Positions 37,289-48,264 are shown, counted from the stretch's first letter. The stretch: 64,000 nucleotides of DNA from Siphonodentalium dalli (GCA_032622095.1 CP136068.1:16973729-17037728), one strand, 5' to 3'. A program made the numbers and translations. The notes: generated from the letters alone by a model not told the origin.

Positions 37289-37745
37289 CAGGAATGGATC
37301 CAGGGATTTTTTGGGGACACCTGTTTTGGGACCATGATATGCCTAAGAGCCTGCATAAGAAAATGCACTGGCTTACATGTACAAGGTCACGATAAAGGCC
37401 AATGTATTATCTTATATATGCGAGGCTCCTTAGATGGGAGGCTCTCATTTATATAAGAGAATGCATTGGCACAGGAATTTTGCAAAATTTCAAGAAGCCC
37501 CAGTCATGAAAGGGTTAAAATATTTCTCACTGGACACTTGATATAGAGTCTTTATTTGCTTAATCAACTGTATATTGATGATTTGCATTGCATGTTGTTG
37601 AATTATAATATAATATTTTCCTTCAAAATATAGAAAATTCAGCTTTAATAAAACTATGCACTTGCAATTTGGGGGCATTTAGGACACCAGAGTTTGGGCG
37701 CCCAAACCTGTAACAGGTATCAAAAGAGCCCTGGATCCTTCCCTG
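37289..37745. mobile_element. hAT-like element nested in the TA MITE
   Basis: A perfect 8-bp target duplication, GACACCGC, is present at 37281-37288 and 37746-37753. The inverted ends are CAGGAATGGATCCAGGG and (reverse-complemented) CAGGGAAGGATCCAGGG. The sister MITE at 40887-41276 has an uninterrupted version of the target. It contains a 'gcgaggctcc..' palindrome (37395-37518). Confidence 0.85.
37395..37518. mobile_element. 'cgcatatata' palindrome MITE fragment (third nesting level)
   Basis: 'ggccaatgtattatcttata..gagaatgcattggc' arms face each other, and the right side ends in ATGAAAGGGTTAA like the MITE at 30557-30827. The left TTAA end is not preserved. Confidence 0.55.
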
Positions 37746-37863
37746 GACACCGCAGCCGAACTGCACATACACCGCGGTGCCAATGGACACTTGTTTTGTC
37801 CAGCGAGGTACATATATGTATTTACATTAAGATTGAATAAAAGATAAAACTTGGTTTATGCTT

Positions 37864-38300
37864 AAAGGTACTAGTACTCAATCCGATCAGAGGGTCCTAT
37901 ATTACTATTTCTTTGGCTTTGGGGGGTAAAAAATATTTGATTCGATTCAAGGAACCCATTAAACAAAGCTCAGAGTTATTAGATATTGATTTTTGAAATT
38001 TGTTATTTTCTCGAGATGAGTACTAATAATTGCCCTTAACGTCGTGATCTGCTCGAGATGTGTACACCAAAACACTATTGAAACAGATAAAGATGGATAA
38101 CTCTAAAATCAAGTGGTAATAATAACGCAGTTTTGACTGTGTTCTGGGCCAGAAAGAATAGAAATAACGAAACATCAAATATCGATATATGATCACCCTG
38201 AGCGTTGATTGGTAGGTTCCTCAGCTCAAATTAATTATTTTTACCCCCAAAGCCAAATAAATAGTAATATAGGGCCCTCTGATCGGATTGAGTATATGTG
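37864..38300. mobile_element. Family G MITE with ~55-bp inverted ends
   Basis: 'ctcaatccgatcagagggtc' (37877) and its inverse 'ccctctgatcggattgag' (ending 38292) continue inward as 'ttactatttctttggctttg' and 'caaagccaaataaatagtaa'. TA flanks both ends. A partial copy lies at 51735-52020. Confidence 0.75.
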
Positions 38301-38570
38301 TGATTTGTTATTCAAATTTTCATACATTTGGTTACCGGTACATGTACATGTAGCAGTAAGATTTATAGTTACATGAAGATTTGTAGCTTCTTTGAATGTT
38401 ATGTCAGTCACATGGAATTGTCCCATTACTATTTACATGTACATATACATGTACAGTATACTAAATAGAATTAAAAATAACTAATGTACCAAAAGGCTAA
38501 TTACATATTAGGATATTCATCAGATTGATCAATATTAACAGATCTACTACTAAATAGTACTTGACAGTAG

Positions 38571-38762
38571 GCCTGTTAAGACTCATTGTGAATCCAGTGT
38601 ACCGCTATACATGTACACTTCAAACAATACATATATCGTATTGTGTCACACATGTACATGTTATAGGCCTGTAAAGACTCATCATGAATCCAGTGTACCG
38701 CTATACATGTAGATTTCAAACAATAACGGTACACGGTACATGTATCGTATTGCATCATACCG
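38571..38762. repeat. 96-bp tandem duplication
   Basis: Two units start at 38571 and 38667 with 'gcctgtWaagactcat' and share 'gaatccagtgtaccgctata' and 'catgta..tttcaaacaata'. Confidence 0.85.
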
Positions 38763-39572
38763 GTAAATGCACAGATAATGATGGATAATGCAGTGCTTTT
38801 TTGCAAATACAGTGTATATATACGGTACCTCACTTCAAACTCTCCCGGGAATTTTTATTTTACATTCAAAACGACGAGTTTTCCTGTGTCCGGTGTCCAT
38901 TGAAAAACCAATCTGATACTGATATTAAAATAATTATAAAAGGAATAATTTTGAGTTACATATATAAACATGCACGCATAAAACACATATCTCAGTTTAT
39001 GTAGGTTATATTGAGCTAGTGACATTTAAATTTACTCGTATCAATGGATGTACGGTATCAATGTTACATGTACATTATTACACCAGGACTGGGTACATGT
39101 ACATCACACGAGTGGGCAGTACTTTATAAACATGGTCATACGGTATGCTATATGGAGAGTCGTGCAGTGCATGATAGAAGATTAAAGCTCCTGTGGTTTC
39201 ACACCAGTGATATGTCCTCAATATACCAGTACTTATATGGCAGGGATGTAGGTGTCAACACTGCAGATTACAGTATGTCTTCAAAATACTACAAATTGGT
39301 CAGCTTATAACTACATAGTTGCATGCTTACAGCTAGTTCAATTTGTGCGATGGAATGGGCTCGTGGACACCGGTTCGACCATATGGTTTGGGCCGGTGAA
39401 TTGGATAAATATTTCAATTAAATCCTCCGTACTATCAAATGCTCGGACTACCGGTACATGTAATCATGTATATATATGTTGTATTGGCTTATCCCAAAGT
39501 GTAGCAGTCTCAATTCTATTGCTACATACAGCTATGCTCTTATTAAGGGACCTGTTTAATGAGGTTATGGGC
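38763..39572. other. Stretch with no recognised gene
   Basis: The frame at 39252-39590 (112 residues) is not recognisable. ACATGTACAT runs are present at 39065 and 39097. Confidence 0.35.
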
Positions 39573-39730
39573 TGGTACGTACCGCGGTGATACCACCAGA
39601 ATACCATGGTGATACCACCAGAATACCACGTTTATTTTGTACCGCGGTGGAGGCGGTATTCTTACCTCTGGTCACCACAGGTCACCGCGTTATTGGTGCT
39701 CGTTACCACAATACACCGCGTCATCCTCCA
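39573..39730. mobile_element. Family E fragment ('taccgcggtgataccaccag' words)
   Basis: 'ccgcggtgataccaccagaa' occurs twice in tandem (the second with catgg for cgcgg), followed by 'ttgtaccgcggtggaggcgg'. The vocabulary is shared with the ends of the inverted structure at 43559-47358. Confidence 0.5.
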
Positions 39731-40309
39731 CTGCGAAGTGAAAACATGCATGAAAAAAACTAGGCGGCCTGCAGGAATCCAATTCATGATCTCGGGAAGT
39801 TAAAAAAAACATTATTGTAAGGATGGTACCGCCTTCGTTCTCTCTCGGGCTACATGTATGTCTATGCAAGATAGCGTCACGCGGTTGGATACGTGATGTA
39901 TAACTTCTATATCTCATGCCAAAAACCAAAAAATAGGTTTGTTTCGGGTATGGGATTAGATACAACGGCGCCCAATGGCATACCGATCTATTTCATCTGA
40001 TTTTGCTGGAATCCATACATACCTTTTCACAAGAATACAGGGTAAATTGTGAGAATATTTGCGAGAATCTAGATTTGGATTCTCGCCGAAATATAAGCAC
40101 TGCGGTTTATGTTTTCAAAATGAGAGATAATTCTAAGATGCCCTTTATTTCTTTAAATATCACTTTTACGAAATAACGGCCTTGTCTAAAGAGTTACACC
40201 ATAAAGACAAAAACTTAGCAAACTTATTGGACACTCAAAACTGCGATGACACATTGCTCATTTTATACGTCATACTGTATGTGCATAGAAATGGGAGCTC
40301 TTAGAAGGG
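39731..40309. other. Stretch with no recognised feature
   Basis: AT-rich DNA, frames under 95 residues. Confidence 0.3.
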
Positions 40310-40550
40310 GTCCGACTAGTCAAGTAGTAGTCGATTACCGTACAGGTCTCTGAATTTGCAGTTATTTTGTGTCGTTAGTGAACATTCAGACGACCATGAT
40401 ACAATTGTAAGTGGAGGCATCGGGACCTGACGAAATTACGGATAGTTTATTGATAGATACCGGTAGACTGAGGGGTCGTCATACATGATTTTTTACGTAC
40501 ACATGTAACAGAACGAGAAAGAGAAATGCGGGAGTCGCACCGAAAGTTGG

Positions 40551-40620
40551 CAGCACCCAGAATCCCAAGCCAGTCACACATCCAAGCGGCTTCGACATTG
40601 CTTAACTTCGGTGATCACAC
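40551..40620 (-). pseudogene. 5S rRNA-derived fragment
   Basis: Read on the minus strand it follows the order of a 5S rRNA 3' half: 'gatcaccgaagttaagca' (5S: GATCTCGGAAGCTAAGCA), then 'cttggatg' (CTTGGATG), 'tgggattctgggtgctg' (GGGAATACCGGGTGCTG). About 13 bases of the middle are missing. It is too diverged and deleted to be a working 5S gene. It is more likely a SINE head or pseudogene fragment. The cognate place in 52236-54235 lacks it. Confidence 0.6.
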
Positions 40621-40886
40621 AAAGCGTCTAACGACCATGACCAAGAAATCTAGACCTCTCGAGCAGAGAAGTCATCGGCCTTCTACATTTACAATGCGAC
40701 AGCTATACACACAACTGCGATTACATTGCAAGTGGAAGTATCCAAGGATAAGCCACGATTTTGAATCTAAAATCAAACAGTGCTTGATATTATTGACATT
40801 ATTTTTTTTCTTGCGATTATGACGTCAGCTACTTCCTACGATGGAAATTCTTCCACTTACGAATGAATCATGGTCACCTTAGTGTA

Positions 40887-41276
40887 CCCTGCTGGACAAA
40901 ACAAGTGTCCATTGGCACCGCTGTGAATTTGCCGTTTGGCCGCGGTGTCAGAGTTTGTAACAGCAGTTGAGCACCGCGGGCCGAACAGCAAGTAAACTCA
41001 GACACTGCGGCCAAACAGCAAGTTCACTGCGGCTGAAAGGCAACTACTCTCGCAGTCGAATGGCATGTACACCATGGTTAGATTTCTGGTTTGTATTGTC
41101 TTTTTTCAGTTTGATGAAAGTACACCGTCGCAACTACACCATGCTGAATGGCAGTTATACCGCGGCCTAACTGTAGTTAGCCAGTGGAGCTACGGTGTAC
41201 ATGTAGTTGCATTTCGGCCGCAGTGGCAACGCTAACCGCACTGCAGTTAAGTGGACACTTGTTTTGTCCAGCAGGG
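40887..41276. mobile_element. TA-target MITE with CCGCGG-rich interior, copy 2
   Basis: It has the same inverted ends as 36958-37808, TA-flanked. The undisturbed target reads 'ccttagtgtacattcagacg' at 53595. Here it is split as 'ccttagtgTA' + element + 'TAcgttcagac', so a TA target duplication is directly visible. Confidence 0.85.
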
Positions 41277-42279
41277 TACGTTCAGACAACCATGATTCAA
41301 TTGTAAGTGGAGGAATCGAGCCTGACGTGGATACCGGTTGTTTGTTCAGAGGATTGCGAGGTCGCGTACATTATGATATCATAGATTGTTCCTAAAGCAT
41401 GCGATTGACTATCCTACGGTCATTTCCAGCTACAATTTTTACGTACACAAGACTGCGATTACGCCGCAAGTGGAGATAACCAAGAATACGCCACAATTTC
41501 GCATCTAAAATCAAACAGAGCTTGATATTATTTTATGACCTACGATTTTGACGTGGGCATGCGCAGTCCAGTTACTTCTTACGACGGAAATATGTCCACT
41601 TAGTGTACCTTCAGACGACCACGATACAATCGTAAGTGGAGGAATCGGGCCCGACGAGATCGTGGATAGTTTGTTCAGACGATTGCGATGTCACATGCAT
41701 TATGATATCGTAGGTTGTTCTAAAGCATGTGATTGACTAACCTACGGTCATCTTTACGCACACACGACTGCGATTACGTCGCAAGTGGAGCTGGAGGTAA
41801 CCAAGGATACGCAAAGATTTCGTATCTAAAATCAAACAGCGCTTGATATTAATTTATGACCTACGATTTTTACGTGGGCATGCGCAGTCCATATTCCGGT
41901 TACATCCTACGATGGAAATCTTTCCACTTACGATTGTATCATGCCTTCGTGGTTGTCTGAAGGTACACAAGTTTACGATTGTATCGTGGTCGTCTGAATG
42001 TACACTTAATGTTCACTTAGTGCAATGATTCATTGATTGTAACAGTTGTTGGTATCTTATCAATGGTTGCTGATTGAATATCAGCAAAGAAAGATCACCA
42101 TATAGAACTGTGAACAGAATGACAATACGGGTCAATACCACATGCCATGGTCATGTCAGATGCGTTGATGGTGCATCGGATATTCCAACATAATCCAAGT
42201 GTTTCTGTTGTTTACATTTGCAAAATTGTCATCACGTTAAAAGTATCTATGCTTAGATTTTTAATAATGGAGTTCACAA

Positions 42280-42540
42280 ACATGCGCACATATCCCCATA
42301 CGAAAGTACCCCCACATACCAAGTTTCGTCGAAATGCCGTGATATTCGGGCCTTTGACCTTGAAATTACCCGATTTCAAGGTCAATGTCGCACGAGCAAA
42401 TTAATAGGTCCATGTCACTCCCCGGCCGAAAATACCCCCACATACAAAGTTTCATCGAAATCGGCTCTGCCGTTTTCGTGTCCATCGATTACAGACAGAC
42501 AGACACACAGACAGATCTTCCAAAATATACAATAACAGTA
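42280..42540 (+). repeat. 'aagtttcatcgaaatcggc..cagacagacag' dispersed repeat
   Basis: Two 'cccccacataccaagtttcg'-type words (42309 and ~42440) are followed by 'tcgattacagacagacagac'. This type of conserved dispersed repeat is common across invertebrates. Confidence 0.55.
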
Positions 42541-42548
42541 ACAAAAAA

Positions 42549-42650
42549 CTATAAGGCCTAAAAAAAAATACATTTGTTTCCGCTAACAAGCTGAAAAAAA
42601 TTAGGGTAGGTAGGTAGGCTTAACTTTTTTTTTTGTTAACTTTTTTTTTT
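42549..42650 (+). repeat. Family F repeat ('gtttccgctaac' after an A run)
   Basis: 'aggcctaaaaaaaaatacat' then 'ttgtttccgctaac' then 'agggtaggtaggtagg' match, in reverse orientation, 48180-48264. Confidence 0.55.
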
Positions 42651-43671
42651 CAGTATCTTTAAAACTAACTGTATAATACTGGTCAATTACCTAAACTATG
42701 CACTTCTTAGCCTCAATCAGGTTAACCCAAATGACAGAGGAACTAGAAACTCCAATTCAATCTTTCATATGCTTCAATATTTACATATATTCTAGTCTAT
42801 ATACTAATATAGTCTTTGATAATCCTAACATTTCCCTTATGGTCTGGCGACAACTGGAGTCAGTCCACCACCACTGCACTGTCACATATTGGAGTGACCG
42901 TCTTGTACCGATCTCTTAATGATGGCTTCACAACCCCACCTTCTCCGCATTCAGTGAAGGATCTAGGTATTTTTTGGCAGGCCTTAATGTTCCCCACAAC
43001 TCACAGCGTTTACCGATGTCCCCAAATTATAGAAATGTCCCCAAATTAGAAGGCACATTCATTTGACAAAATGTCACCGCAAAATCACCCTTTTTGTGAC
43101 CTGTTTGTTTGCGTATATGGCTTCATTTAACCACAACAAATCAACTTTCTAACTTTGTTCAGGTTCACATATACATGTAGTTAGATTAAATTAAATTATA
43201 ATTGGAAATACCCATGATCAGTGTTGGTGGACTGCTTGGTGAACTTTCAAGCACCATACATCTATAAAATGGGTTTGTTGATGTCAAATGATCCAATATT
43301 CCCAAATGGTAAATTAATTGTGACCTACCGGTACAAAACTTGAATATATAAGGGTAACATAATTTGCTGAAAGCTGATATAAGCCCATGTTGCCAGGAAA
43401 TGATGTGGGGGCCATTGGTTCATTTCTTTCACCTTTCATATGCTTCAGAAACAACCAGACAGCCCCCATTTTGGACTTACTGTAAAAAAGCCCCCGTACC
43501 CCTAATAGTCACAATGGAGTACCCCCCTCCTCGCAAACCCACCATCTCGGTCCCCCAATACCGCTATTCTCAAAGTAATTGACCAGAAAAACAGGGTGAT
43601 ACCCCGGTCATGACCGCGGTGATACCGGTAATAAACGGTAGCGGTATCAAATTCACATTTATTAATAATTG

Positions 43672-43905
43672 AGCTGAAGCGCAATTCAATTGCGCTGAAG
43701 CGCAATTAATTGCGCTGAAGCGCAATCAATTGCGCTGAAGCGCAATCAATTGCGCTGAAGCACAATTAATTGCGCTGAAGCGCAATTCAATTGCGCTTCG
43801 CGCAACTCAATTGCGCTGAAGCGCAACTCAATTGCGCTGAAGCGCAATTGAATTGCGCTGAAGCGCAATTCATAATTAATTGCGCTGAAGCGCAATTAAT
43901 TTTTC
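43672..43905 (+). repeat. Palindromic satellite ATTGCGCTGAAGCGCAAT, ~10 units
   Basis: The unit is an 8-bp stem (ATTGCGCT / AGCGCAAT) with a GA loop, at about 20-bp spacing. All but one of the units carry the GA loop orientation. One unit (near 43792-43806) has lost the loop bases. Confidence 0.95.
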
Positions 43906-43931
43906 ATATATGGCTAAACCCCCAGTTAATT

Positions 43932-44200
43932 AATGAATAAATCCAATAGAAAAATAATTGCGCTTCAGCGCAATTCAATTGCGCTTCAGCGCAATTATTT
44001 TCCCAACTAAAACAGAAGGTACCGGTATGAATAAATCCAATAGAAAAATAATTGCGCTTCAGCGCAATTCAATTGCGCTTCAGCGCAATTATTTTCCCAA
44101 CTAAAACAGAAGGTAACGGTATGAATAAATCCAATAAAAAAATAATTGCGCTTCAGCGCAATTATTTTCCCCAACTAAAACAGAAGGTACTGGTATTGCG
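43932..44200 (-). repeat. Three ~93-bp tandem units carrying the same palindrome inverted
   Basis: Each unit reads 'gaataaatccaatagaaaaa', then one or two palindromes in the TC-loop orientation, then 'attttcccaactaaaacaga'. Palindromes lie at 43959-43999, 44049-44089 and 44144-44164. Confidence 0.85.
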
Positions 44201-44345
44201 AGTCGCCCCAACTAATACAGAAGCTAATGCTATTGCAAGTCACCCTGACTGAAACAGAAGATAATTATATTGTGAGTCTATCTGACTAAAACAGAAGTCG
44301 CTAGTCACCCTGAAGTATACAGAATATAATGCTATCCAATTTTTA
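44180..44345. repeat. ~38-bp minisatellite, left block
   Basis: Units of the form 'actaatacagaaggtaatgc' + 'tattgcgagtcgcccc' start here and continue after a unique core at 45075. Confidence 0.7.
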
Positions 44346-45074
44346 TTTGAGTGCAGGACAAAATGTCAGGTACCAGATGAGTGGGGCCTGACATTTAATT
44401 GAAAATGGCACCTGACATATTATTTCTCTGTATGCTATTGCCCAAACTTACTAGTAATAGTCTATCATCCGATTTACATGGAAAAAATCTTGTTTGCTGG
44501 TACGTCTGTATTATCAGTGCTACCTTCTGTAATTTTTGTGTGAACAGAACTGAAGAAATCTGTCAATTATTTCGAACATTACCGGAATTTCCAAAACCTA
44601 CATCGTACAACAGAAACCGAAATGCAGAAGTATGACGCTGCCTGTTATAGTCTCACGATCCACTGTGAGGAATGGAGAAAAATACTACACCTATGGCTGA
44701 TAAACACAAGTTTTACGCAACAAAATTCATTTGATAAGATTTTCAGACAATGCCACGACATTAACCCCGATCGAAAAATATCTATTACCTTCCGCCATAT
44801 TCCGGTGCTAGTTTTTAGAACAACTGTTTTTTCCAGATATTATTTTTATCGCCGGGGAAACCCAGCGCCCACACAGAAAAATAATTTCGATTTGTGCCGG
44901 TATTCTTGCAAAAAGAAGTCGCCCAACGCGACAATAAAGGCTACCCAAACAACTACATATAGAAACTTCAAATATAACAGACGAGCATCACGACCAGCAT
45001 ATTCAGATTTGCGTCGGGAAATAATAATGCCAATATTATGTACAGTGCTTAGCCAATGCAATTTTCATACCGGA
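44346..45074. other. Unique core between minisatellite blocks; unassigned frame
   Basis: A 176-codon open frame runs 44622-45152 plus. It is basic, has no recognisable domain, and its last part runs into the minisatellite. I do not recognise it and do not call it a gene. Confidence 0.3.
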
Positions 45075-45855
45075 CAAAACAAGGTACAGGTATTGCAAGT
45101 CACCCAGACTAATACAGAAGGTAATGCTATTGCGAGTCTCCACGATTTATAGAGAACATAAAGAATAAAACAGAAGGAAATGCTATCGTGAATTGCCCTG
45201 ATCACTAATACATAAGGCAATGGCAATGCCATCACTGGCATCAGGAGCCGCCCCGATTCATACAGATGTTAATGGTATCATGAGTCACCCTGACTAAAAC
45301 AGAAAGTATATACCGGTATCGCAAGTTACCCCGACTAATACAGAAGGTAATGCTATCACGAGTCGCCCTGATTAAAACAACATAATGCTATTGCAAGTCG
45401 CCATGACACTGACTAATCAATCCTATCGAGAGTAGCCCAAACAAATAAAGAAGATAATCCAAAAGTGAATCACCCCGACTAATACAGAAGATAATGCTAT
45501 CACGAGTCGGCCCAACTAAAACAGAAGATAATGCTATTACGAGTAGCCCCGACTAAAACAGAAGCTAATTCTTTTTCGAGTCTTCACGATTAATGGAGAA
45601 TGTAATGCTATCACGAGTAGCACCGACTAAAACAGAAGGAAATATGCTATTGTGAGTACCCCTGATTAATACAGAAGGCATGCTATCACGAGTCGGCCCG
45701 ATTCATACAGATTATAATGCTATCATGAGTTGCCCCGACTAAAACAGAAGGTACCGGCGTCGCAAGTTACCCCGACTAATACATAAGGTCATGCTATCGA
45801 GAGTCACACCGACTAAAACAGAAGGAAATGTTTTGTGAGTCGCCCTGAAGGGAAT
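45075..45855. repeat. ~38-bp minisatellite, right block (~18 degenerate units)
   Basis: 'gactaatacagaagRtaatg' + 'ctatcacgagtcgccc' repeats with indels. It is the same unit as at 44180-44345. Confidence 0.85.
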
Positions 45856-46366
45856 GCTATTATGTGGTGCGGCAGTGGAAACTTAGTCTCCTTGCCTCTA
45901 TTCCTTCTGTATGTGACTGAAGATTTGATGTGGTTTTAAACGAATATAAAAGACTCAGCCCATAAATCATTTGATATTATCCTCTCAGCCCTTAATGTAA
46001 AAGGTAGGGGTGCTCTCATGATTGTTTACTGTCTTTAGTTAACTCATAATACTCATGATAAGAGGCAAGGAAGCAGTCTGAAGCGCAATTGGTTGGTATC
46101 GCATATGAATTTATGATAATGGAATAACCCACCTATTCAGGGAGCAAATTACTTTTGAAATTTTAATTAGCAAATAACCTCATAATGACATAATTAGATA
46201 GCATTGTTCTGAAATCATATAAAATTCATACCAAATTGCATAGCTATTATCCAAATTTGGGTAGCAAATTGCGATGCGATACCAGTTAATTTTCTCCCTG
46301 CACCTATTCAACCCAACTTTAATAATAATAATTGCGCTGAAGCGCAATTGAATTGCTTGGGTAGTA

Positions 46367-46813
46367 CCCCACTGGACAAAACAAGTGTCCATTGGCACCG
46401 CGGTGTATTTGCCGTTCGGCCGCGGTGTCAAGAGTTTGTAACTGCAGTTGAGCACCGCGGCCGAACGGCAAGTACACCGCGGCCGAACAGCAAGTACACT
46501 GCAGCCGAAAGGCAACTACACCGCAGCTGAACGGCATGTACACCATGGTTAGATTTATGGTTTGTACTAGTATCGTCTTTTTTCAGTTTAATTAACGTAC
46601 ACCGCGGCAACTACACCATGGCCGAACGGCAAGTACACCGCGGCCTAGTTCAGTCATGAACGTAGTGCGTATCCTTCTGCGAAAGCGGTCATGTTGACCT
46701 AACCGCGGCCCAACTGTAGTTAGCCGGTGGAGCCGCGGTGTAGTTGCATTTCAGCCGCGGTGGCAACGCTAACCGCACCGCGGTTAAGTGGACACTTGTT
46801 TTGTCCAGCAGGG
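46367..46813. mobile_element. TA-target MITE with CCGCGG-rich interior, copy 3
   Basis: The ends are CCCCACTGGACAAAACAAGT and inverse CCAGCAGGG, TA-flanked. It is the best-preserved interior: a chain of 'caccgcggccgaacggcaag' words spaced ~25-31 bp, with a ~58-bp extra insertion near 46646-46703. Confidence 0.85.
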
Positions 46814-46826
46814 TATGTGAAAAATT

Positions 46827-47090
46827 AATTGCGCTTCAGCGCAATTAATTTTTAATTGCGCTGAAGCGCAATTGAATTGCGCTGAAGCGCAATTGGTGGA
46901 TATCCCATATGAATTGATGATAATGGAATAACCTATCTATCCAGGGGTGTAAGCTTGTAACAATAATTGCGCTTCAGCGCAATTGAATTGCGCTTCAGCG
47001 CAATTGATATGAATCAAGCTGGATTGCGCTTCAGCGCAATTGGATTGCGCTTCAGCGCAATTGAATTGCGCTTCAGCGCAATTATTAATA
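46827..47090. repeat. Palindromic satellite, right-hand clusters
   Basis: The palindrome appears as TC-loop at 46827-46848, GA-loop at 46853-46892, and TC-loop at 46963-47003 and 47023-47085. The orientation is thus mostly the mirror of the left cluster at 43672-43905. Confidence 0.9.
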
Positions 47091-47358
47091 AATGTGAATT
47101 TGGCCTCCCATAGGGGTGGAGTTACGGTATTGGGCGATAATGATACTGCGGTCTTTTAGCGGGCACCGCATTAATTTTGTTGAATACCGCGGTGATTTTC
47201 ATGGAACTCTTTGAGGGGAGGTATTTACTCACACATACTTGTTCGCGTTAACAAGCGGTATCAGTACCGCGGTATTGGAGGATACCGCGGTATAGTACCG
47301 CCATATTAACGGGGTGACACCACGTTATTGGTGGTCAATTACTTTAAGTATAGCGGTA

Positions 47359-48179
47359 TGTCCCCAAATTAGCCTAATCTAAAAGCCTGTTTTTGGGGAC
47401 ACCTGTTTTTGGGCAATGATATTCCAAAGGCATAACCTGAAGGCGGAAGGTTTGGGAGGGGTGACCCCCTGCTGATGGTGGGGGTTCTCCCCCTGGAAAA
47501 ATTTTGAAAATCCATTGCATTTAGAGCTAATCTAGGGCATTTTGAGTCAGAATTTTGAATTTTACTGAGAGGTCAATTTGATCAAGTTTTCAAGCATAAC
47601 TTTGGAAAAAAATTTATATGTATGGATTGGAAATGCTTATAAGTTATTATCAGATATCTTTTGTTTTAATGGATTATGCTTATCCTGCTTGAAATGAGAC
47701 TTATCATTATCACTCTAATTCATATAATAGGCTATTTTATAAAATTAAAGTGAAACACATACCGGTATATAATATACTACATGTAGTACAGAAACAATGT
47801 CTATTAAGTTAGTAATTATTATTTATAGTACTACTCTCTATGTTAATTTTTCATTTAGTTATGAGATCCCACCTGATAACCAGGTTGATTCGATCAAATT
47901 GTTAATGTTCCTGTACTGTATTTGATTGAAATACTGAAGTCATAACAAACCTGAACTGAAACTATTTGAAGTTTTCACAGATGAAAGCTAAATAAAGCCA
48001 AACATACTTTACAGTATGATTCCAACTGTTAAACTTAAATCTTTTTGTAAACTTAAATTTCTTATGTCAATATATATAAAGGTTTTCATCTTGTTATGAT
48101 ATGAATTGGGACCTAAATTGAGAATTTTTTTTTTTAAAATAAATAACAACAAATTTTGGGTCCAATTTTTTGTGTGCAA
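47359..48179. other. AT-rich stretch, no gene
   Basis: It starts with 'tgtccccaaattagcc' and 'ttggggacacctgttttt', words also seen at 37310 and 43020, so it is repeat-derived at its left. The rest shows nothing. Confidence 0.4.
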
Positions 48180-48264
48180 TGGCAATAAAAAGTTTAGGGT
48201 CAGGGATTTAAAATAGGGTCGGTCGGGTTAGCGGAAACAAACGTCTTTTTTTTTTTTAGGCCTA
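48180..48264 (-). repeat. Family F repeat, reverse copy
   Basis: 'gggttagcggaaacaaacg' before a T run and 'taggcct' is the inverse of 42549-42600. Confidence 0.55.

Larger units (their letters stand above)
36958..37808. mobile_element. TA-target MITE with CCGCGG-rich interior, copy 1
   Basis: The ends are CCCTGCTGGACAAAACAAGT and its inverse, flanked by TA on each side. The interior is a chain of degenerate 'caccgcggccgaacggcaagtaca'-like words. It is interrupted by an hAT-like element at 37289-37745. TA duplications suggest Tc1/mariner-type mobilisation. Confidence 0.8.
40378..42005. mobile_element. Cluster of TTA-target Harbinger-like MITEs
   Basis: Ends of the type GTG-ACATTCAGACGACC with inverse partners recur at 40378, 40884 (interrupted), 41601-41968 and 42005. 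TTA flanks the outer limits (40375-40377 and 42006-42008). Interiors share 'taagtggaggaatcgg', 'catgcgcagtcc' and 'cttcctacgaYggaaat'. A 3-bp TTA duplication and short inverted ends fit PIF/Harbinger. Confidence 0.65.
40310..42270. repeat. Segment 1 of a diverged dispersed duplication (partner 52236-54235)
   Basis: It shares, in the same order, 'gtacaggtctctgaatttgc', 'ctagacctctcgagcagaga', the GTGTACATTCAGACGACC MITE blocks and 'gcaatgattcattgattgta' with 52236-54235. Each side carries insertions the other lacks. Confidence 0.8.
43559..47358. mobile_element. 3.8-kb inverted structure (family E) packed with palindromes
   Basis: The left end 'taccgctattctcaaagtaa' (43559) and, inverted, the right end 'taccgctatacttaaagtaa' (47358) face each other. 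They are followed inward by 'gtgataccccgg'-like and 'aaattcacatttattaataa' words in mirror order. The right arm is longer because of extra 'taccgcggtat' sequence. The interior holds ATTGCGCTGAAGCGCAAT arrays at both ends, a ~38-bp minisatellite, a unique 0.7-kb core and one TA MITE. Confidence 0.65.

Noticed and set aside
43672-44164. Possible CRISPR-like array of palindromes
   Set aside because: There are no unique spacers of constant length. The repeat units are nearly contiguous and the sequence is animal nuclear DNA.
46180-46515. 111-residue minus frame with PFGCSV..RPRCTCRSAAV repeats
   Set aside because: It is a translation of the CCGCGG-rich MITE interior. The same pattern appears in several frames.
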